This document shows, in pieces, positions 10,600 to 19,625 of a stretch of DNA of 64,000 nucleotides. Both the position numbers and the translations under genes were made by a program. The notes beneath the pieces are model-generated. The model worked only from the letters and a program-made list of their open reading frames with translations. It made no database searches and had not been told where the DNA came from. Source of the stretch: Flavobacteriia bacterium. GTDB lineage: Bacteria > Bacteroidota > Bacteroidia > Flavobacteriales_D > Crocinitomicaceae. Location: the NCBI GenBank assembly GCA_016183815.1, contig JACPDW010000006.1:1-64000 (forward strand), read 5' to 3'. The first letter of the stretch is position 1. Every line of letters starts with the position of its first letter.

Positions 10600-12532
10600 G
10601 TTTTTTCCATGAATTCTTTAAAATTTTCCAATCTTTCCAGATAGTATAATCTCTAGCGTACAACCAATTTATTTTATCAATAGAAATTTCTTTTTTAGAA
10701 GGATAGGAATCTAATGGACTTAAAATTCCTCTTTTAATTTTTGGTAGATTTTTAGCTTGATTTTGTATATTATATTCATATCCAACTATACTTTTTTCAC
10801 CTATTAAACAAAACAACATGTTTAGCAAAAATCTTCTTTTATTATTATAAAAAAATAAAAAAATAGGACTGAAAAGCAAAAAGATTAAAGAAATGAAATG
10901 GTCAAAAGTTCTTTTCCAACGTATATTTTGTTTTTTACTAATTTTATTTATATCTACAATATATAATTCGCCACTGGTTTCAATAGAGTTACTTCCAATT
11001 AAAAAGGGACTTTCTGCTTGTGCTATTTTAAAATCGACTTCTTTTTCTTCCAATTTACTCATGGTCGTTATAATTTCATGAGAAGATATGTTTTTAGCAC
11101 AAAAAATTACCTCATTTATCAAATATGCTTCAATCAATTGATCTAATTGAGACAATATACCAATATCATTTTTGTTTTTAACAGTGGTAGAACTTACGGT
11201 AAAAATTCCTTCATTTTGATTGTAAATTTGATATAAAAAATCTTGAACTCTTTCAGTTTCGTCCTTTTCACCAACAATTATAAAGCGTTTTTTGACATTC
11301 GATGAAAACGAAAAAATTTTCGGAAATAACAAACTAAAATACCACCTTGAAATTAAAAAGTAAAAAAATGACCACACACTACCAATTAATAAGTATAACC
11401 TTGAAAACTGATACTCTTTAGGTAATAGACCATAAATTAATAATAAAATTAAAAGACCAAATACGCTTCCAAAAAAAAAGTTTTTAATCAGGATAGGTTT
11501 GTCATAAGAACCAGAATAAAAATGTGATATTATCCAAATCAAAGCATAAAGTGGAATTGATATAAAATATATACTGTCTGGAAAAATAATTCCTTGATAT
11601 TGCCAATAGTTGCACAATAAGGTCAAAGAAATAAATAAAAGAAAATAATCGCTAGCAATTAAAAAAGTTTTTTTGATAAATCGATTTAAAATGGCCAAAG
11701 TTGCTCGAAAATAAATTGCAATATGGATAAAAAATGAAAATAATCCTGCATTTTTTTTTTGAAAATGTTTTTGAGCAAAAATAATCATTGCTCTGTAAAA
11801 AACAAAAACGTAGTTTATCGAACTTTTTTTAGTGCTTTCACCTTTATAGTGAATAATACTTGTTTCTGGTAAGTAATAATTATCATAACCAGCTTTTTTA
11901 ATACGGTAAGAAAGATCTATATCTTCCCCATACATAAAAAAACTTTCATCTAACAATCCAATTGTATCCAGTACACTTTTTCTAATTAGCATAAAGGCAC
12001 CACTTAAAACATCCACTTTATGAGTTTCAAATTCAGACAAAAAACTAAGATGATATTGACCAAACCTTTTCGTTTTAGGAAACAATCTAGAGAAACCAAA
12101 TATTTTATAAAAAGCAACCATTGGAGTTGGCAAACCTCTTTTAGATTCAGGTAAAAACTTTCCTTTTCCATCTAACATCCGAACACCTAAACCACCAGCA
12201 TTTGGATTTAGTTCCATAAACTTCACAATTATGCTAAAAGTATTTTCTTCAACTATGGTATCGGGATTTAATAAAAGAATATATTTCCCTTTTGCATTAA
12301 TTATGGCTTGATTATTTGCACGTGAAAATCCAACGTTTTCTTTGTTTTCAATTAAATTACAAAGCTTAAACTTTTCTTTAACCATTGTTACTGAATTGTC
12401 AATAGAATTATTATCTACAACAAAAACCTCTCCTTCAATATTTTTTAATGCTTTAATAACAGAGTTTAAACATTGCTCTAAAAAATAGGAAACATTATAA
12501 TTAACAATGACAATAGTTAAATCCAATTTCAA
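10586..12532 (-). CDS. GT2 glycosyltransferase fused to degenerate WcaJ/PglC-like tail
   Basis: A 648-residue fusion. Residues 1 to about 245 are a GT2 domain (VIVNYNVSYF, VVDNNS, LLLNPDT, FFMYGEDIDLSYR). About 265-400 hold several membrane segments, and about 414-525 a Rossmann-like domain (RFIIVGEKDETERV) like that in polyprenyl-phosphate sugar transferases. Residues 539-648 echo the ends of a phosphoglycosyl transferase: KRTFDHFISL, GEKSIVGYE in place of GDMSLVGPRP, and RDYTIWKDWKIL. Only about 40 residues separate the first two landmarks instead of the usual hundred or so, so the catalytic Asp-Glu region is missing. It starts with TTG at 12532, directly after the ridA stop; no internal ATG preserves the first GT2 strand. 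Confidence 0.85.
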   Translation of the reverse strand: MKLDLTIVIVNYNVSYFLEQCLNSVIKALKNIEGEVFVVDNNSIDNSVTMVKEKFKLCNLIENKENVGFSRANNQAIINAKGKYILLLNPDTIVEENTFSIIVKFMELNPNAGGLGVRMLDGKGKFLPESKRGLPTPMVAFYKIFGFSRLFPKTKRFGQYHLSFLSEFETHKVDVLSGAFMLIRKSVLDTIGLLDESFFMYGEDIDLSYRIKKAGYDNYYLPETSIIHYKGESTKKSSINYVFVFYRAMIIFAQKHFQKKNAGLFSFFIHIAIYFRATLAILNRFIKKTFLIASDYFLLFISLTLLCNYWQYQGIIFPDSIYFISIPLYALIWIISHFYSGSYDKPILIKNFFFGSVFGLLILLLIYGLLPKEYQFSRLYLLIGSVWSFFYFLISRWYFSLLFPKIFSFSSNVKKRFIIVGEKDETERVQDFLYQIYNQNEGIFTVSSTTVKNKNDIGILSQLDQLIEAYLINEVIFCAKNISSHEIITTMSKLEEKEVDFKIAQAESPFLIGSNSIETSGELYIVDINKISKKQNIRWKRTFDHFISLIFLLFSPIFLFFYNNKRRFLLNMLFCLIGEKSIVGYEYNIQNQAKNLPKIKRGILSPLDSYPSKKEISIDKINWLYARDYTIWKDWKILKNSWKKLDKF

Positions 12533-12910
12533 TTATTTAATTGCAATACAAGAAATTTCGATTGGAACATCTAAAGGCAAACGACTAACCTGAACCGTCT
12601 CTCTGGCAGGAGGAACTACCTTAAAATAAGAACCATAAATTTCATTAACTTTTGCGAAATCATTTAAATCTTTTAAGAAAATACTACATTTAACAATATG
12701 AGTATAGTCCATTTCTGCTTCCACCAATAATTTTCCGATATTATTCATCACTTGAGTACAACTCTTTTCTATTGAATCAATTACCAACTGACCATTTTCA
12801 GGATTGAGAGGAATTTGACCACTAACAAATAATGTGTCTTTTATTAAAATAGCTTGGCTATATGGTCCAATTGGTGCAGGTGCATTTGGAATTTGAATTG
12901 CTTTTTTCAT
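12533..12910 (-). CDS. ridA: RidA family enamine/imine deaminase
   Basis: A 125-residue RidA/YjgF/TdcF protein. These trimers hydrolyse reactive enamines and imines such as 2-aminoacrylate released by PLP enzymes. Family landmarks are PNAPAPIGPYSQAI near the N-terminus, LFVSGQIPLNP, and PPARETVQVSRLP with the substrate-binding Arg. Length is exactly typical. It is the first gene of a minus-strand operon whose remaining three genes are glycosyltransferases, an odd partnership. Its TAA is immediately followed by the TTG start of the GT2 fusion. Confidence 0.94.
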   Translation of the reverse strand: MKKAIQIPNAPAPIGPYSQAILIKDTLFVSGQIPLNPENGQLVIDSIEKSCTQVMNNIGKLLVEAEMDYTHIVKCSIFLKDLNDFAKVNEIYGSYFKVVPPARETVQVSRLPLDVPIEISCIAIK

Positions 12911-12997
12911 TATAATTATAAATTTTCTGCAAGTTTACTAATTTTAACTCAATTTTAATAAAGTAATATTGTATTGTTTTAATCAAAATTTGTGCAA

Positions 12998-13561
12998 ATG
13001 AAAGTACTTTTAATAGACAATTATGACTCATTTACTTATAATATTGTACATTATTTATATTCTTTTACTGAAAATATTACCGTTATTAAAAACGATGAAA
13101 TTGAAAATAAATTTTACGACTATGATGCAATAATTATATCTCCTGGTCCTGGTTTGCCCTCCGAATCTGGAAATCTAATGAATTTTATTGAAAATCATTT
13201 CACTCAAATTAAAATATTAGGAATTTGCTTAGGAATGCAAGCGTTGGCTTTTTTTACTCATAAAAATTCACTTTTTAATTTAAAAAAGGTTAAACATGGA
13301 ATACAAGAACCTATTTTTATATTAGAAAAAAGTGATATTTTATTTAAAGATTTACCGAAATCATTAAATGTTGGACTTTATCACAGTTGGGCAGTTAACG
13401 ATGATATTGAAAACGAATGGTTTATTACGTCTAAAAATAAGGAGAACATCAATATGTCCATCAAAAATAAAAAATATCCAATTTGGGGAGTACAATTTCA
13501 TCCTGAATCAATAATGACTGAAAATGGAAAACAAATTATTAAAAATTTTCTTTTTTCATGA
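12998..13561 (+). CDS. Glutamine amidotransferase, TrpG/PabA family
   Basis: A 187-residue class I glutamine amidotransferase that supplies ammonia to anthranilate synthase or aminodeoxychorismate synthase. Features are LLIDNYDSFTYN at the N-terminus, the nucleophile in ILGICLGMQALAF, and the His-Glu pair in GVQFHPESI. The gene stands alone with no trpE or pabB beside it, which fits a folate-type PabA or a shared subunit more than a dedicated trp operon, but the sequence does not decide. I take ATG 12998 as start; the in-frame GTG at 12992 overlaps promoter-like sequence AAAATTTG. Confidence 0.9.
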   Translation: MKVLLIDNYDSFTYNIVHYLYSFTENITVIKNDEIENKFYDYDAIIISPGPGLPSESGNLMNFIENHFTQIKILGICLGMQALAFFTHKNSLFNLKKVKHGIQEPIFILEKSDILFKDLPKSLNVGLYHSWAVNDDIENEWFITSKNKENINMSIKNKKYPIWGVQFHPESIMTENGKQIIKNFLFS

Positions 13562-13607
13562 TTATTTTTTAAAATATATTTATATTAGACGAAATTTTTT
13601 ATTGTAA

Positions 13608-14174
13608 ATGGATTTTTTTGATCAAATGGATGTATTGGAAAGAACTTTTTGGTTCATTGCTCTTCCAAGTAGTTTATTTTTTATAATTCAAACCATTATG
13701 ACTTTTTTAGGAAGTGATGCAAGCGATGGTAATGTACCAGATTTTGATGGAGATTTTGATATTGGTCACGCTCCCTTTCAATTATTTTCTTTAAGAAATT
13801 TAACTCATTTTCTACTTGGTTTTTCTTGGACTGGAATTTCATTTTATCACTATATCAGCTCTTCTGTTGTTTTAATTCTTTTATCCTTGATTGTCGGCTT
13901 GAGTTTTATTGCTTTATTTTTCTTTCTTTTAAAAGCTATAATGAAATTAGGAGAAGACAATACATTTCAGATTAATCAATGTCTTCAAAAGACAGCAACA
14001 GTATATATTAAAATACCTGAAAAAAAATCAGGAGTAGGTAAAATTCAAGTTTCAGTAAATCACACCATTCAAGAATTATCTGCTATAACAAACGGTGACG
14101 GTGCTGAAAGTGGAAGTTTAGTTAGGATTATTGAAATACTTGATAATCAGTTAGTATTAGTTGAAAAAATTTAA
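13608..14174 (+). CDS. NfeD-like (YuaF-type) membrane protein
   Basis: A 188-residue membrane protein with three predicted helices (about 14-34, 62-82, 86-112) and a C-terminal domain (about 118-188) with the alternating beta pattern of an NfeD OB-fold. There is an acidic loop (SDASDGNVPDFDGDFD) between helices 1 and 2. It lies 11 nt before a flotillin gene, the classic NfeD-flotillin pairing seen in Bacillus yuaF-floT. Such proteins are thought to be membrane partners of flotillin assemblies. Identification rests on topology plus context more than on strong motifs. Confidence 0.78.
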   Translation: MDFFDQMDVLERTFWFIALPSSLFFIIQTIMTFLGSDASDGNVPDFDGDFDIGHAPFQLFSLRNLTHFLLGFSWTGISFYHYISSSVVLILLSLIVGLSFIALFFFLLKAIMKLGEDNTFQINQCLQKTATVYIKIPEKKSGVGKIQVSVNHTIQELSAITNGDGAESGSLVRIIEILDNQLVLVEKI

Positions 14175-14185
14175 TAATTATTGAT

Positions 14186-15742
14186 ATGATTTTATTAGAA
14201 AATTCAAGTGCTGTAGTATCACCTGTTACAATTATAGTTGTTGCAGTAGTTGTTGCTTTTGTTTTAATTACTGCGATGATTTCTCGCTACAAAAGATGTC
14301 CCTCCGATAAAATTTTAGTTGTTTATGGAAAAACAGGTGGTGCATCAGCTAAATGTATTCATGGAGGTGGTGCGTTTATTTGGCCTGTAATTCAGGATTT
14401 TGCCTATTTAGATTTAAAACCAATTTCTATTGAAGCTAACTTAACCAATGCATTATCTAGACAAAATATACGAATTGATGTACCTTGTCGTTTCACAATT
14501 GCAATTTCTACTGATCAAGAAAGTATGGGAAATGCTGCTGAACGATTATTAGGATTAACACAAGAGCAAATACAGGAATTGGCAAAGGATATTCTTTTTG
14601 GTCAGTTAAGATTAGTAATAGCGACTATGACAATTGAGGAAATTAATTCTGATAGAGATAAATTTTTAGATAATATATCCAAAAATGTAGATACTGAATT
14701 AAAAAAAATTGGTTTAAAACTTATTAATGTAAATGTTACTGATATTAGAGACGAATCAGGGTATATAGAAGCTTTAGGAAAAGAAGCAGCTGCCAAAGCA
14801 ATAAATGAGGCAAAGATTAGCGTAGCTGAACAAGAAAAAATTGGAGAGACGGGCAAGGCAATGGCTGACCGTGAAAAAGATGTACAAATCGCAGAAACCC
14901 ATCGAGATAGAGACGTTAAAATAGCTATTACTCAAAAAGACAAAGAAATAAGTATAGCTGAAGCAGCAAAAGATGAAAATATTGGTAAAGCAGAAGCCGA
15001 AAGAGATAGAAGAATAAAAACCTCAGAAGCTAATGCGCTGGCCGTTAAAGGTGAAAATGAAGCAAAGATAGACATTGCAAATTCCGATGCTTTAAGAAGA
15101 GAAAAAGAAGCAGAATCATTAAGAATTGCTATTACAGCTGAAAAAGTTCAACAAGCTAGAGCATTGGAAGAAGCATATCTTGCAGAACAAAAAGCAGAAA
15201 CTGCTCGACAAGAAAGAGAACGTTCATCACAGATTGCAAATATTATCGTTCCAGCTGAAATAGCTAAAAAAAGACAAATAATTGATGCTCAGGCAGAAGC
15301 TGAAAGAATTAGAGAAAATGCAAAAGGCGAAGCTGATGCAATATATGCTAAGATGGAAGCTGAAGCAAAAGGTTTGTATGAAATTTTAACTAAACAAGCG
15401 GAAGGGTACGAACAAGTTGTCAAAGCAGCTGGTGGTGATCCTACAAAAGCTTTTCAATTGTTATTAATCGAAAAATTACCCGAATTAGTTAAAACTCAAG
15501 TTGAAGCAGTTAAAAACATTAAAATTGATAAAATAACAGTTTGGGATTCAGGAAATAATAACGAGAATAATGGATCTTCAACATCTAATTTTGTTTCTAA
15601 TTTAATGAAAACAGTTCCTCCTTTAAATGATTTGTTTAATATGGCTGGTTTAAATTTACCAACTTATTTAAAAGGAAATGAATCTAATGATAATAAAGTA
15701 AATAATTCAGATAAGGATAAATCTGAAGAAGAGTCGAAATAA
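14186..15742 (+). CDS. Flotillin family protein
   Basis: A 518-residue flotillin (FloT/YqiK type). It has an N-terminal membrane segment (about 11-33), an SPFH/band-7 domain (about 40-220, with DVPCRFTIAIS and LINVNVTDIRDE), and a long Ala/Glu/Lys-rich coiled coil (about 205-400) with many AE repeats. The conserved flotillin C-terminal region follows, including GGDPTKAFQLLLIEKLPEL. Flotillins scaffold membrane microdomains. The last 50 residues are a low-complexity Asn/Ser/Asp/Lys tail. Middle gene of the NfeD - flotillin - NhaC operon, 18 nt before the antiporter. Confidence 0.95.
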   Translation: MILLENSSAVVSPVTIIVVAVVVAFVLITAMISRYKRCPSDKILVVYGKTGGASAKCIHGGGAFIWPVIQDFAYLDLKPISIEANLTNALSRQNIRIDVPCRFTIAISTDQESMGNAAERLLGLTQEQIQELAKDILFGQLRLVIATMTIEEINSDRDKFLDNISKNVDTELKKIGLKLINVNVTDIRDESGYIEALGKEAAAKAINEAKISVAEQEKIGETGKAMADREKDVQIAETHRDRDVKIAITQKDKEISIAEAAKDENIGKAEAERDRRIKTSEANALAVKGENEAKIDIANSDALRREKEAESLRIAITAEKVQQARALEEAYLAEQKAETARQERERSSQIANIIVPAEIAKKRQIIDAQAEAERIRENAKGEADAIYAKMEAEAKGLYEILTKQAEGYEQVVKAAGGDPTKAFQLLLIEKLPELVKTQVEAVKNIKIDKITVWDSGNNNENNGSSTSNFVSNLMKTVPPLNDLFNMAGLNLPTYLKGNESNDNKVNNSDKDKSEEESK

Positions 15743-15760
15743 TTTATAATATTATAGATA

Positions 15761-17230
15761 GTGAATTTAAACAGAAAATTTAGAGAAATCCCTTTATGGT
15801 TAGCTTTTCTTCCCATTTTGATATTAGTAATTTTTTTAAGTGTAAATGTATTTGTTTTTCCTGATGCCTTAGGGGGACCAAATCAAATTGCTTTATTACT
15901 TTCGGCTGGAGTTGCAGGTTTAATTGCTTGGTCTCTTGGATTTTCGTGGCATAAATTACAAGAAGGAATTTTGCAAAGTATTCATTCCTCAATGAGTGCA
16001 ATACTTATTTTGCTCATAATTGGAGCTTTGGCAGGAACTTGGATGGTTTCAGGAATTGTTCCTACAATGATTTATTATGGTTTAAAAATATTACATCCCT
16101 CCTATTTTCTAGTAGCTTCCTGTGTTATTTGTTCCTTAATTTCATTAGCCACTGGTAGTTCTTGGAGTACAGTCGCAACAGTTGGCGTTGCATTACTTGG
16201 AGTTGGAAATGCTTTAGGAATAAACGAAGGGATAACCGCTGGTGCAATAATTTCTGGTGCTTATTTTGGAGATAAAATTTCTCCACTTTCTGACACAACC
16301 AATTTAGCTCCTGCAATGGCTGGAACAGACTTGTTTACTCATATAAGGTATATGACTTTAACTACAATTCCAACGTTAGCAATTACTTTAATAATTTTTA
16401 CTGTAATTGGTCTTTCAACTAATTTTCATGTATCAAAAAGCGGTGTTGATAACTTGCTACATGCAATTGAAAACAAATTTTTTATTTCACCTATTCTTTT
16501 TTTAGTACCAATAGTAGTTATTGTATTAATAGTTAAAAAAGTAGATGCCCTACCTGCATTATTAATTGGCAGTTTATTAGGGGCTTTATTCGCAATAATA
16601 TTTCAAGCTCCGATTATAAAAGAAATATCAGGAATTTCAAACAATTATTTTAAAGCGTCCTATTCTACTTTTTTTCAAAGTATGTCTTTCAAAACATCAA
16701 TAGATACAGGAAACGCTACCATAAATGATTTATTAACAACAAAAGGTATGCATGGCATGCTTAATACAATTTGGTTAATTGTATGTGCAATGACTTTTGG
16801 TGGAATTATGGAAGCTAGTGGTATGTTACAAAAAATTACTGATACTATTGTTAAAAAAGCTAAATCAACAGGTTCTTTAATTTCTAGTACTGCTTTAACT
16901 TGTATTTTCTTTAATGCAACTGCATCAGATCAATATTTAGCAATTGTGGTTCCTGGTAAAATGTTTGCAAAAACATTTAATAAGAGAGGATTAGCACCTG
17001 AGAATTTAAGTAGAACTTTAGAAGATTCTGGTACCGTTACTTCAGTATTATTCCCATGGAATACTTGTGGAGCAACACAGGCTTCAGTTTTAGGCGTTGC
17101 TACTGGAAGTTATTGGATGTATTGTTTTTTCAATTTAATTAGTCCGATAATGACAATTATTTTTGGTATATTTCAGATTAAGATTAAAAAACTAAAAATA
17201 GATGAACAAATAAAATCTTCTTCAGATTAG
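15761..17230 (+). CDS. nhaC: NhaC-family Na+/H+ antiporter
   Basis: A 489-residue inner-membrane antiporter with about 11-12 hydrophobic segments. Recognisable features are SLATGSSWSTVATVGVALLG, GDKISPLSDTTNLAPAMAG (the substrate-site region of the family), and the C-terminal FNATASDQYLAIVVPGKMF and EDSGTVTSVLFPWNTCGA. It exchanges sodium (or a related substrate) for protons. Starts with GTG at 15761, 18 nt after the flotillin stop; no ATG is available before the first membrane segment. Sharing an operon with NfeD and flotillin suggests that the transporter may sit in a flotillin domain, but this is inference. Confidence 0.93.
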   Translation: MNLNRKFREIPLWLAFLPILILVIFLSVNVFVFPDALGGPNQIALLLSAGVAGLIAWSLGFSWHKLQEGILQSIHSSMSAILILLIIGALAGTWMVSGIVPTMIYYGLKILHPSYFLVASCVICSLISLATGSSWSTVATVGVALLGVGNALGINEGITAGAIISGAYFGDKISPLSDTTNLAPAMAGTDLFTHIRYMTLTTIPTLAITLIIFTVIGLSTNFHVSKSGVDNLLHAIENKFFISPILFLVPIVVIVLIVKKVDALPALLIGSLLGALFAIIFQAPIIKEISGISNNYFKASYSTFFQSMSFKTSIDTGNATINDLLTTKGMHGMLNTIWLIVCAMTFGGIMEASGMLQKITDTIVKKAKSTGSLISSTALTCIFFNATASDQYLAIVVPGKMFAKTFNKRGLAPENLSRTLEDSGTVTSVLFPWNTCGATQASVLGVATGSYWMYCFFNLISPIMTIIFGIFQIKIKKLKIDEQIKSSSD

Positions 17231-17341
17231 ATTTCATAAAAATCCAATAATATAAAGGTAAGAGTTCTTGTTTTTTAAAAAAAATGTTTAAGTTTGTTAA
17301 AAATTTATTAATATTTTCTTAATACTTGGTTTATATAAATT

Positions 17342-17743
17342 ATGAAAATTCAAATCGTTATCGTCTTATTATCAGTTTTTCTCTTATCTTGCAAAAAAGA
17401 AGAAGGGACGGGTGGCAAGGCGTCAATTCAAGGTTTTGTATGGCTTAAAGAATACAATTCAAGTTTTAGTACCCTACAAAAAGAAGGACCTGGATACGAT
17501 ATTTATGTATATATCATTTATGGAGATGAAATCAGTTATGGAGATCGTATCAAAACTAGTTACGACGGAAGATTTGAGTTTAAATACCTTAGAAAAGGAA
17601 AATATAAAGTGTATTGCTTTTCTAAAGATCCAGAAGATACAGACAACATAAAACCTGAAGAAACAATGGTTGTTTTAAAAGAGGTTGATTTGACAACAAA
17701 AAAACAAGTTTTATCTTTAGATACACTTATAGTTTATGATTAG
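17342..17743 (+). CDS. Small lipoprotein with Cna-B/carboxypeptidase-regulatory-like fold
   Basis: A 133-residue lipoprotein with lipobox FLLSCKKE (Cys about residue 17) and a body resembling a prealbumin-like domain: KASIQGFVWLKEYN, then YDGRFEFKYLRKGKYKVYCF and a final strand. Such domains usually serve as structural or binding modules on the cell surface. First gene of an overlapping operon that includes the VTC polymerase. Its last 8 nt overlap the next gene (ATGATTAG). No catalytic motif is visible. Confidence 0.75.
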   Translation: MKIQIVIVLLSVFLLSCKKEEGTGGKASIQGFVWLKEYNSSFSTLQKEGPGYDIYVYIIYGDEISYGDRIKTSYDGRFEFKYLRKGKYKVYCFSKDPEDTDNIKPEETMVVLKEVDLTTKKQVLSLDTLIVYD

Positions 17744-18278
17744 AATCTTTCCTATTCTTTTTATTTTAATTCTTTCAAATTTGTTTTTTGCTCAGTCGAA
17801 AAAAAAGTTGATTAGAAATAATATCACATCAATTCAAACTGAAAAAATTACTGATTCAGGAAGGCAAATTGTTAATATAAAGAAATTTAATAAAAAAGGT
17901 GAATTAATTTTAGAAGAAGATTATGATAAAAATGGTAAATGGAAAAGTAAAGATGAATGGATTTATGATAAAAATGGTAATATCATAGAAAAAACAGAAT
18001 ATAAAGAAAATAATGAAATTAAAGCCAAAGAAATTTATCAATATAAAAATGATTTCCTTATACAAATTACTTATTTTAAAGAAAAAGAGATAGAAAAAAT
18101 AGAACAATACGCCTACAATGCATTTGGTGAAAAAATTGAAGAAAAAATTTTTAATAAAAAAAATGATTTAATTGAAAAAATCATCTATGAGTACGACAAA
18201 CATGGTCTTAAAATAAAACGGATAACATATAACGCTTTAAATGAAATATTAGAACAAAGAATTTACACTTATCAATGA
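17736..18278 (+). CDS. Secreted YD/RHS-like repeat protein
   Basis: A 180-residue secreted protein with a signal peptide (residues 1-20, ending FFAQS). The mature part is a run of short repeats of the type EWIYDKNGNIIEKTEY, YNAFGEKIEEKIF and YEYDKHGLKIKRITYNA. These resemble the YD/RHS-like beta repeats of Bacteroidota envelope proteins, which probably form an elongated sheet. It is very lysine- and glutamate-rich. It overlaps both neighbours (8 nt upstream, 4 nt ATGA downstream), which ties its expression to the polyphosphate polymerase gene. No enzymatic function is suggested. Confidence 0.75.
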   Translation: MIRIFPILFILILSNLFFAQSKKKLIRNNITSIQTEKITDSGRQIVNIKKFNKKGELILEEDYDKNGKWKSKDEWIYDKNGNIIEKTEYKENNEIKAKEIYQYKNDFLIQITYFKEKEIEKIEQYAYNAFGEKIEEKIFNKKNDLIEKIIYEYDKHGLKIKRITYNALNEILEQRIYTYQ

Positions 18279-19039
18279 CTATAAATTTAGATTTATTAAA
18301 CGAGTTTAATCCCATTAGTTTGGAGCAAATGGATAATGTGGCACTCATGGATCGTGTTGATACTAAATTTATTTTTAATCAGATTACTTTAAGTGAAATT
18401 CTTAATGATTTAAAAGAAGATTATTCTGTCCTTGAAATAAACCAAATTAGAGCATTTCAATACCATTCTCTTTATTTTGATACTCCTGATTTTAAATTGT
18501 TTTACAACCATCATAGAGGTAAAACAAGTCGTTTCAAGTTTCGTTTTCGTTCTTATATCGAAAGTAAATTGACTTTTTTTGAAGTAAAATATAAAGATAA
18601 TAAAGGAAGAACCAAAAAAAGTAGAATTAAAGAAAATCATAGTGAATACTTATTAAATGAAAATACGAATATTTTTTTAAATGAGAAATCTACATTTAAG
18701 AACATAGATATTGAAGAAAAAATATGGGTTAATTATAAAAGAATAACTCTTGTGAATAATACTGAAAATGAAAGGGTGACTATTGATATGGACATCGAAT
18801 TTCTCAATCAAAATGAAACATTTAAATTAGAAAATATAGTTTTAGCAGAGGTTAAACAAGATAAACAAATTAACTCTGTGTTTAAAAGAATAATGCATAA
18901 AAAACATATACGTCCAGGTTCAATTAGCAAGTATTGTCTTGGAATATGTTTTTTATACAAAAATCTAATTCATAATAATTTTAAACCTTATATTCACCAA
19001 ATTCAAAAATTTACAAAAAAACAATTGCAATATGCTTAA
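18275..19039 (+). CDS. VTC-domain polyphosphate polymerase
   Basis: A 254-residue single VTC domain, the tunnel-shaped fold that in yeast Vtc4 makes polyphosphate from ATP. Likely tunnel residues are seen in MDRVDTKFIF (Arg27, Lys31), SRFKFRFRSY (Arg86 to Arg92), FFEVKYKDNKGR (Glu103, Lys105), DMDIEF, LAEVKQDKQ and the C-terminal RPGSISKYCLG. There is no SPX domain and no membrane segment. It overlaps the next gene, a DUF4956 membrane protein, by 8 nt; this pairing is widespread in bacteria. Polyphosphate product is inferred from the family, not proven for bacterial VTC in general. Confidence 0.92.
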   Translation: MTINLDLLNEFNPISLEQMDNVALMDRVDTKFIFNQITLSEILNDLKEDYSVLEINQIRAFQYHSLYFDTPDFKLFYNHHRGKTSRFKFRFRSYIESKLTFFEVKYKDNKGRTKKSRIKENHSEYLLNENTNIFLNEKSTFKNIDIEEKIWVNYKRITLVNNTENERVTIDMDIEFLNQNETFKLENIVLAEVKQDKQINSVFKRIMHKKHIRPGSISKYCLGICFLYKNLIHNNFKPYIHQIQKFTKKQLQYA

Positions 19040-19625
19040 TTTATCTTTTATGGCTGTTCAGTTTACAGGAAATAGCGAGTTTTATCTACGTTTACTAATT
19101 GACATAGTTAGTTGTTTAGTATTAATTAGATTAATCTATTACCCAATCTATAAAAACAGAGAATTTTTCTTTACGTTTATTATTTTCAATATTATAATAT
19201 TTTTTATCACGTATTTGATGAAAAACGTTGAAATGAGTATGGGAGCTGCTTTTGGTTTGTTTGCGGTTTTTTCAATGCTTCGTTATAGAACGGAAGGTTT
19301 GTCTATGAAAGACATGACATATCTTTTTTTAGTCATTGCTTTAGGTCTTATCACAGCTATTGGAATGGGTACATTGATTGAAATTACAATTCTTAATGCA
19401 CTTATCATCATTTTTACCTATGTTTTGGAAAGCAATCTGTTAATTAAGAAAGAGTTTACAAAAGTGATTCAATACGAAAATATTGAGTTAATTAAACCTG
19501 ACAAATATAATGAGTTGAAATTAGATTTAGAAAATAGAACAGGATTAAAAATTACTCGAATTGTTGTAGATAGAATTGATTTCCTTAGAGATACAGCTTT
19601 ACTTACAGTTCATTATAATGAATAG
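19032..19625 (+). CDS. DUF4956 membrane protein
   Basis: A 197-residue protein with four or five predicted membrane helices in residues 15-135 and a cytoplasmic C-terminal domain of about 60 residues. The DUF4956 signature is strong: MGAAFGLFAVFSMLRYRTE, then MKDMTYLFLVIALGLITAIG. DUF4956 is the usual neighbour of bacterial VTC polymerases and may anchor them or move the polymer across the membrane; the second is inference from the yeast VTC complex, which couples synthesis to translocation. Starts at ATG 19032 (8 nt overlap) or possibly ATG 19050. Confidence 0.92.
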   Translation: MLNLSFMAVQFTGNSEFYLRLLIDIVSCLVLIRLIYYPIYKNREFFFTFIIFNIIIFFITYLMKNVEMSMGAAFGLFAVFSMLRYRTEGLSMKDMTYLFLVIALGLITAIGMGTLIEITILNALIIIFTYVLESNLLIKKEFTKVIQYENIELIKPDKYNELKLDLENRTGLKITRIVVDRIDFLRDTALLTVHYNE

